A stretch of DNA of 64,000 bases from contig CAVQWH010000001.1 in NCBI GenBank assembly GCA_963717595.1, positions 576,621-640,620 of the forward strand. Direction: 5' to 3'. The stretch comes from CAVQWH01 sp963717595. GTDB lineage: Bacteria; Patescibacteriota; Saccharimonadia; Saccharimonadales; Saccharimonadaceae. Positions 59,991-64,000 of this stretch are shown here, piece by piece; within the stretch, counting starts at the first letter, position 1, and every line of letters starts with the position of its first letter. The notes below the pieces were generated by a model. It made no database searches. It was not told the DNA's origin and saw only the letters and a program-made list of their open reading frames with translations. Position numbers and translations under genes: made by a program.

Positions 59991-60563
59991 ATGAATATGA
60001 ATAAAAAAGTCATTATAGATAGCGACATGTCTTTCGAGAACGCTATTAAAGGAACTGATGCACCCAAAGAAGTTATTGGTAACTTAGATTTGGTAGGTAT
60101 TCAATACATAGGCTTTGATGACAAAATCCATAAAGGGCAACTTGTGTTGCATAAAGACTTGGCCGAAGAAGCTAAAAGTATATTTAATGAACTATTTAAT
60201 ATTAGATTTCCAATTCAAAAAGTCATACCTATAGTTCAATATGACTGGAGCGATCACGATAGTATTCGAGATAATAATACTTCAGCGTTTAATTACAGAA
60301 CTTTGTTTGATGCGGATAAATTATCGAACCATTCTTATGGTCGTGCTATAGATATTAACCCGCGCATTAATCCTTGTATTACTAAAGAAGGAAAGGTTAG
60401 GCCTACGGGTCCTAGTTACAACCCTCAAGCCAAAGGCGCCATTAGTGATGGCGATGAAGTTGTAAGCGTTTTTCTTGAAGCTGGATGGGAGTGGGGCGGA
60501 CATTGGAAGCAAGAAGAAGACATTGTTGATTATCAGCATTTTCAGAAGCTATTGAAGCGGTAA
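59991..60563 (+). CDS. M15-family D-Ala-D-Ala carboxypeptidase-like peptidase
   Basis: The 190-residue protein has the M15 zinc site: NHSYGRAIDINPRINP (SxHxxGxAxD-type, His and Asp) at about 112-127, then WEWGGHW and DYQHFQ (Glu/His) at about 160-185. It cleaves D-Ala-terminated peptides in peptidoglycan precursors or crosslinks. No signal peptide is visible, so location is unclear. After HF the alternative frame reads SEAIEAVNEALEKFIKS, so a lost T near 60540 may have shortened the true C-terminus. Confidence 0.88.
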   Translation: MNMNKKVIIDSDMSFENAIKGTDAPKEVIGNLDLVGIQYIGFDDKIHKGQLVLHKDLAEEAKSIFNELFNIRFPIQKVIPIVQYDWSDHDSIRDNNTSAFNYRTLFDADKLSNHSYGRAIDINPRINPCITKEGKVRPTGPSYNPQAKGAISDGDEVVSVFLEAGWEWGGHWKQEEDIVDYQHFQKLLKR

Positions 60564-60613
60564 ATGAAGCGCTTGAGAAGTTTATTAAAAGCTAGTTACA
60601 CGAGGACTTATAA

Positions 60614-61129
60614 ATGGGACTAATATTTATAACAGGAATTGCAGGTTCAGGTAAAACTACAATACTCAAAGAGCTAAAAAGCAGAGGTTATGAAGTTTAT
60701 GATGCGGACGAAAAGTTGTCATTTTGGGCTAACAAGTCTACGGGCGAAAGAGCTTCTGCAAGCGATCATACATTAACTACCGACCAGAAGTTTTTCGATG
60801 AACACGACTGGTATATGGATAAGTCGGGGGTTAAAAAGCTTGCAGAAAAAGCTACAAATAAACCAATTTTTATATGCGGTTCAGTAGCTAACGAAAAAGA
60901 AGTTTGGGGTGATTTCGAAAAGGTGTTTTGTCTTTATATTGATGACGAGTCACTTATAAAGAGAATAAAAAATCGAGCTGATAAAGATTTTGGGAAATCA
61001 GAGCACGAGTTAGCACACTTACTAAAACTCAACCAAGCTGTTCAATCGAAATACAAATCACTAGGCGCCAAAATCATTGACGCAACTCAGCCTGTAGAGA
61101 AAATTGCTGACGAAATAGCGGCAAGCTAA
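60614..61129 (+). CDS. P-loop kinase-like ATPase
   Basis: The 171-residue protein has Walker A GIAGSGKTT (6-14), an acidic DADE following the second strand (about 31-34), and an Arg-containing helix RIKNRADKDFGKSEHEL typical of the lid in AAA_18/shikimate kinase-like P-loop kinases. The substrate is unknown. It follows the M15 gene by 50 bp on the same strand. Confidence 0.75.
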   Translation: MGLIFITGIAGSGKTTILKELKSRGYEVYDADEKLSFWANKSTGERASASDHTLTTDQKFFDEHDWYMDKSGVKKLAEKATNKPIFICGSVANEKEVWGDFEKVFCLYIDDESLIKRIKNRADKDFGKSEHELAHLLKLNQAVQSKYKSLGAKIIDATQPVEKIADEIAAS

Positions 61130-61145
61130 GAAGCTTACCTAGGTA

Positions 61146-61499
61146 CTAGATAGAAACTAGCCCTTCTTGGCCTAAAGCTATCCACTCCTCGACGCTAAGC
61201 TCAAAGCTACCGCCTTCAAAGCTTGAGCCATCACAGGCTTGGCAAGTTTTTTCCGCTATTTGGGAGCGATACTCGCCGAAATCAAAATTAGGCTCATCAC
61301 TAAATTGGTCACCAATATCCATACAAGATAAATCATCCCAATCATATTCAGCCCCTCCACACTGCCTGCAAAAACTAAGTCCCCTAAGCAGTTCCGGGTC
61401 GATTCCTAACATAGTAGCCAGCTGGTCTTGTCTGAATTTAAGATCAGTGGCTAAACGTTCTTCTGGTGACGGTGATTTTCTTATATCTTCAAATCCCAT
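61146..61499 (-). CDS. Unknown protein with two CxxC zinc knuckles
   Basis: The 117-residue protein has CRQCGG (about 44-49) and CQACDG (about 85-90), spaced like a split zinc ribbon, with an acidic stretch between them (YDWDDLSCMDIGDQFSDEPN). The N-terminus is helical and charged (RKSPSPEERLATDLKFRQDQ). The family is not recognised. It is convergent with the P-loop kinase gene (16 bp apart). Confidence 0.6.
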   Translation of the reverse strand: MGFEDIRKSPSPEERLATDLKFRQDQLATMLGIDPELLRGLSFCRQCGGAEYDWDDLSCMDIGDQFSDEPNFDFGEYRSQIAEKTCQACDGSSFEGGSFELSVEEWIALGQEGLVSI

Positions 61500-61549
61500 T
61501 GTTTGTAATTATTCCAGTCACAACTATAAATGCAAGCATTAGCAAGATT

Positions 61550-61618
61550 AAATCCTATCCGCTTTCGTCCTTTTGGACTCGTCAGAGTGAACGCACATTC
61601 ACTGAGTGGAAAAAATCA
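61550..61618 (-). ncRNA. Hammerhead ribozyme candidate (type III topology)
   Basis: In the minus-strand RNA all core positions are present: CUGACGA (61586-61580), stem II GUCC-AAAA-GGAC (61579-61568), GAA (61567-61565), A15.1 (61564) facing U16.1 (61606) and H17 = C (61605). Stem I is AGUGAA/UUCACU (61604-61599 with 61592-61587) with a 6-nt loop. Stem III is UCCACU/AGCGGA with one A-C mismatch and possible G-U extension. Predicted cleavage is between 61605 and 61604. It lies about 100 nt downstream of the stop of cassette F. Confidence 0.8.
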
Positions 61619-61630
61619 ATCCATCCATCA
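61617..61630 (+). repeat. 3' arm of the 14-bp 5'/3' UTR complementarity of cassette F
   Basis: TCAATCCATCCATC on the plus strand, the exact reverse complement of 62026-62039. In the minus-strand transcript it lies 12 nt before the predicted hammerhead cleavage site. Confidence 0.85.
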
Positions 61631-61656
61631 TCTAATAAATAGAGGGGCGCCGCATG

Positions 61657-61688
61657 CGGCGGGGACGTAGTGTATTATCCCCGCCGCT
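61657..61688 (-). terminator. GC-rich hairpin after cassette F
   Basis: GCGGCGGGGA (61688-61679 read on the minus strand) pairs perfectly with TCCCCGCCGC (61666-61657) across a 12-base loop. A palindromic GCCGCATGCGGC overlaps its foot and is followed by CCCTCTATTTATT. Confidence 0.75.
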
Positions 61689-61697
61689 GATTGCGAC

Positions 61698-62003
61698 CTA
61701 GTCGAGCGCCTCATGAGCCAGCTGTTCAATTCGTACTCTGGCCCAATGGTAGCCGCTGTAGCATACCACCAGCTGTTTCTCCTGTACATCGATGTAGTGA
61801 ACAGTCGGGCCGCTCTCGAATAGATTGTCGAGCGCCGCTTCCAGTCGCGATGAACCTCCTGGCTCACGCTCCTCTTGCTTGTGCCAGAGGCGCTGAAAGC
61901 CGGGGTATTCGACGTCGTAGAGAGGAATGCTTGACTGAATGACGAGCTCGTCATGGGCGCGCACCGCTATGGTGACGGGGCCGTTGGCGATTGCTGCGGT
62001 CAT
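61698..62003 (-). CDS. Unknown small protein (cassette F)
   Basis: The ATG at 62003 after AGCAGGAGGCTACAA gives 101 residues: MTAAIANGPVTIAVRAHDEL, then VIQSSIPLYDVEYPGF, an acidic/basic middle (HKQEEREPGGSSRLEAALDN) and VVCYSGYHWARVRIEQLAHE. It is soluble and of unknown family. GC content and codon use are far above the neighbours (many GCG, CGC and CTG codons), a sign of transfer. The leader TCAATCCATCCATC is exactly complementary over 14 bp to the RNA just upstream of the ribozyme. Confidence 0.65.
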   Translation of the reverse strand: MTAAIANGPVTIAVRAHDELVIQSSIPLYDVEYPGFQRLWHKQEEREPGGSSRLEAALDNLFESGPTVHYIDVQEKQLVVCYSGYHWARVRIEQLAHEALD

Positions 62004-62025
62004 TTGTAGCCTCCTGCTGGTTGTA

Positions 62026-62039
62026 GATGGATGGATTGA
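62026..62039 (-). repeat. 5' arm of the 14-bp 5'/3' UTR complementarity of cassette F
   Basis: GATGGATGGATTGA on the plus strand, inside the cassette F leader and upstream of its SD. Pairing with 61617-61630 would bring the two ends of the transcript together. Confidence 0.85.
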
Positions 62040-62081
62040 AGATGTAACGAAGAAATTAAAAAACCTCAACGAAACTATATT

Positions 62082-62110
62082 ATTTTAGAATAAATTATAA
62101 AAATAGTCAA
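62082..62110 (-). promoter_or_regulatory. Promoter of cassette F
   Basis: Minus strand TTGACT (62110-62105), 17-base spacer, TAAAAT (62087-62082), then AATATAGTTTCGTTGAGG, nearly identical to the cassette B start region. The -35 begins 5 bases after a tRNA-Gln 3'-end remnant. Confidence 0.8.
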
Positions 62111-62114
62111 TGTA

Positions 62115-62139
62115 TGGCTGGGGATGAGGGATTCGAACC
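62115..62139 (-). repeat. tRNA-Gln 3'-end remnant (25 bp, att-like)
   Basis: TGGCTGGGGATG then AGGGATTCGAACC, identical to the 3' end of the intact tRNA-Gln at 63448-63472. It lacks the rest of the cloverleaf. A duplicated tRNA 3' end is what integration at a tRNA leaves behind. Confidence 0.85.
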
Positions 62140-62202
62140 TATAGCTAGACTAGCCAGATAATCTGGCTTTTGTTATATAATGAACTTTAATATAGTAAAA
62201 TC

Positions 62203-63222
62203 ATGAAAGTTTTATCTGTTGAAGTATTCTCTGAGCTTATTGACCGCCATGGTTTTAATCAGTATGCTAATGATTTAATTACGCAGCTTAAAGAAGACTT
62301 TGTACGTCGTGATGAATTTATATTAACGCCACGACCTAGTATTGAAGTGCCTGGAGGAGTTATTGAACTAATGCCTATTCGCGATATCAAATATCATGCT
62401 TATAAATATGTGACTTGCTATCCCCAAAATCCTCCAACCCATCAAACAGTTGTTGCAATCGGACAGCTCTCTAGTGTTGAAACCGGCTATCCCATAATGA
62501 TTAGTGAAATGACACTTATGACCGCCTTTCGTACTGCAGCAACTACAGCGTTAGCTACGAAGTTTATGGCTCGTCAGTCTTCTCAGGTTTTAGCTCTTAT
62601 AGGCACGGGTGCTCAAAGTGAATTTCAAGCACGCTTCATGTCTTTAGTCCGCGACATTAAAGAAATAAGGTACTTTGATACTGATGTTAAGGCCATGGAT
62701 AAATTTGCTCATAACATGAATAGTAGTTCTCTTAAGTTAGTACGATGTCGAGACGCTAAAGAAGCGGTTGAAGGGGCAGATATTATTACGACTTGCACTG
62801 CTTGCAAAGGGCACGTTGATGTTGTTAAGAGTGACTGGATTAAGCCTGGTGTCCACATAAATAGCCTGGGTGGAGACTGTCCTGGAAAAACCGAACTTGA
62901 GCTTAGTATTTTACCAAGAACCCGACTAGTAACTGATTACTTAGGCCAAGCTGTTACAGAAGGCGAAATTCAGCGTTTGAGCTCTGTTGAAGTCAAAAAG
63001 ATGGTACATGGCGAACTACATGAATTGGTTTCTGGTATAAAAAAAGGTCGCAAAGCTGACGAGGAAATAACTTTATTTGATTCAGTTGGTATGGCTATGG
63101 AAGACTACTCTGCTATACGCTTAACCTACAATTTAGCTGAGAAATATGGGTTAGGGAAAGACTTGAACCTTCTCCCAGATATAATAGATCCTAAAAATCT
63201 TATATCCATATTAGAAAAATAA
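62203..63222 (+). CDS. Ornithine cyclodeaminase / mu-crystallin family protein
   Basis: The 339-residue protein has the family N-terminal lobe and the Rossmann segment ALIGTGAQSEFQARFMSLV (about 130-148) with IRYFDTD for NAD(P). ADIITTCTACKGHVDVVKSD and HINSLGGDCPGKTELELSIL complete the active-site region. Members convert ornithine to proline plus ammonia or reduce cyclic imines, and the exact substrate is not certain. TATAGT is 6 nt before the ATG. The gene lies alone between two tRNA-Gln 3'-end copies, so it was probably acquired. Confidence 0.9.
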   Translation: MKVLSVEVFSELIDRHGFNQYANDLITQLKEDFVRRDEFILTPRPSIEVPGGVIELMPIRDIKYHAYKYVTCYPQNPPTHQTVVAIGQLSSVETGYPIMISEMTLMTAFRTAATTALATKFMARQSSQVLALIGTGAQSEFQARFMSLVRDIKEIRYFDTDVKAMDKFAHNMNSSSLKLVRCRDAKEAVEGADIITTCTACKGHVDVVKSDWIKPGVHINSLGGDCPGKTELELSILPRTRLVTDYLGQAVTEGEIQRLSSVEVKKMVHGELHELVSGIKKGRKADEEITLFDSVGMAMEDYSAIRLTYNLAEKYGLGKDLNLLPDIIDPKNLISILEK

Positions 63223-63447
63223 AAACATCCCTATAAATTTACTTACTACAAAGCCGTAATCAGATTGATATGGCTGGGGATGCAGGATATCGCTTTCCCT
63301 CGCTTTGCTCGGCCGCTCCTTCTTCGCTGCTCGATAAAAACATGTAAACACGTTTTTATCTCCGCGGCTCATCCGCCGAACCCAAGGGTTCTCATCCTGC
63401 ACCTAAAACAGGGCCAACCAATGGGCGTAAAACTCATTGCCTGACCC
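63223..63447. other. Non-coding junction with a third tRNA-Gln 3'-end fragment
   Basis: TGGCTGGGGATG at 63271-63282 repeats the last 12 bases of tRNA-Gln. ATAAAAACATG/CACGTTTTTAT-type pairing forms a hairpin near 63334-63360, and GCAGGAT/ATCCTGC (63282 and 63395 regions) encloses the whole. No convincing gene is seen. Confidence 0.6.
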
Positions 63448-63521
63448 TGGCTGGGGATGAGGGATTCGAACCCCCGATCACGGGACCAGAACCCGTTGCC
63501 TTACCGCTTGGCTAATCCCCA
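63448..63521 (-). tRNA. tRNA-Gln, anticodon CTG
   Basis: Minus strand, 74 nt with encoded CCA. It opens TGGGGAT, has anticodon stem ACGGG/CCCGT around TTCTGGT (anticodon CTG), T-arm GGGGGTTCGAATCCC and acceptor ATCCCCA. Integrations have used its 3' end at least once. Confidence 0.96.
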
Positions 63522-63569
63522 CTATCAGATGAGATTATAACAAAGTTAAGGAGTTACTAAAAGACGAGT

Positions 63570-64000
63570 TTATTGTGGGGGCTGATTGGCATCTGGTGGC
63601 TTTACCACAGGCGGCTCTTGTGGCGGAACCGGTGGTGCAGGTTGTGGAGGTTGCGGCTGAACTGGCGGAACAGGTGGAGTTGGCTGCGGGTTAGCGTTTT
63701 GAGATTCTGGATTAAACTCAGTAGGTTGCTGTGGGCTGGAAGGTTTAGTGCTTTGAAAAGCTGAGGTTACAGACTTTACGGCGCCGGCTATTGAGCTGGC
63801 GTCGTTAGCATCTAGTGGTACACCCAGGAAAGAAGCGATTTGATTAGCCTCTTTGCTAAGCGGTGCTTTCATTATTAGGCTGCCGACATTCATGCCGTTG
63901 AAGCTAACGCCACGGCTACTGGAGCTGCCTATATCTATAATGTCGTTATTGTTGAGAACTAATTCTAAAACGCTTCGTCGCTGCATGCCGCTGTTGGCTG
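63570..64000 (-). CDS. Proline-rich protein, probably truncated by the window edge
   Basis: The frame is open from the window end to a stop at 63570. The first visible residues (ANSGMQRRSVLELVLNNNDI) lead into IDIGSSSSRGVSFNGMNVG and a helical segment (KEANQIASFLGVPLDANDAS). The last 55 residues are Pro/Gln-rich (PVPPVQPQPPQPAPPVPPQE). A Met at 63986 could be a start, but the frame continues upstream, so the protein is probably longer. No domain is recognised. The tail may be a flexible surface or wall-spanning linker. Confidence 0.55.
   Translation of the reverse strand, partial: ANSGMQRRSVLELVLNNNDIIDIGSSSSRGVSFNGMNVGSLIMKAPLSKEANQIASFLGVPLDANDASSIAGAVKSVTSAFQSTKPSSPQQPTEFNPESQNANPQPTPPVPPVQPQPPQPAPPVPPQEPPVVKPPDANQPPQ

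Noticed and set aside
63211..63402. Minus-strand 63-codon frame near tRNA-Gln
   Set aside because: Covers tRNA fragments and inverted repeats, with no SD and low-complexity composition; likely non-coding.

Overview
The window looks like a low-GC Candidatus Saccharibacteria (TM7/Patescibacteria) chromosome. This is inferred from the small proteins, the gene neighbourhoods, a bo3-type quinol oxidase, a heliorhodopsin and L,D-transpeptidase/M15 wall enzymes. Stops read as the standard code, with TGA used as a stop in several genes. No alignment or database search was run.

Layout. 1-7.6 kb: translation and quality-control genes (rpsL, rpsG, fusA, lemA, htpX, ligA, DUF1653). 7.6-12.2 kb: RRM protein, tRNA-Ala, and a serine-recombinase element inserted exactly at the tRNA 3' CCA. 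The element has two perfect or near-perfect inverted repeats that together form a second, internal, inverted attP. 12.2-27.4 kb: MurF-like ligase, LeuRS with a Nudix domain spliced into its editing region, L,D-transpeptidase, rpmF, nusB, Nudix, rnc, rpsP, khpA, trmD and membrane proteins. 27.6-36 kb: dienelactone hydrolase, ABC exporter, ctaB, the cyoABCD quinol oxidase and an acyltransferase. 36-45 kb: subtilase, CBS protein, heliorhodopsin and several large unknown proteins, one resembling an Fe-S HhH-GPD glycosylase. 45-54.4 kb: AlaX, two MMPL transporters, an APH-like kinase, a wHTH-Nudix protein, and a ParB-like/P-loop kinase/HAD operon. 54.4-64 kb: small-gene cassettes, a DnaA domain IV orphan, rhodanese, M15 peptidase, ornithine cyclodeaminase, tRNA-Gln and a proline-rich protein.

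Most striking signal. Scattered between the ordinary genes are at least seven small, autonomous, often GC-richer cassettes (about 21.2, 22.9, 23.8, 35.9, 54.4, 55.0/57.6 and 61.6 kb). Each encodes one or two short proteins of unknown family. Each has its own strong -35/-10 promoter with a 16-17 bp spacer, a real leader, and a structured 3' end. In several, the 5' leader is complementary to the 3' UTR: 14 bp at 61.6/62.0 kb, 13 bp at 22.9/23.7 kb, about 13 bp with a bulge at 35.97/36.32 kb, and 9 bp at 21.3/21.6 kb. One 3' end carries what reads as a complete hammerhead ribozyme core. Two cassettes share a 3' RNA that can fold as a nested pseudoknot, and two others share a different RNA motif. 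By contrast many ordinary genes have a -10 box only 6-10 nt before the ATG, suggesting leaderless mRNAs.

Caveat. At least twelve genes, including the essential rpsG and rnc, are broken by a single-base indel while both halves stay conserved. That looks like residual indel error in the assembly; these genes are annotated as single loci.
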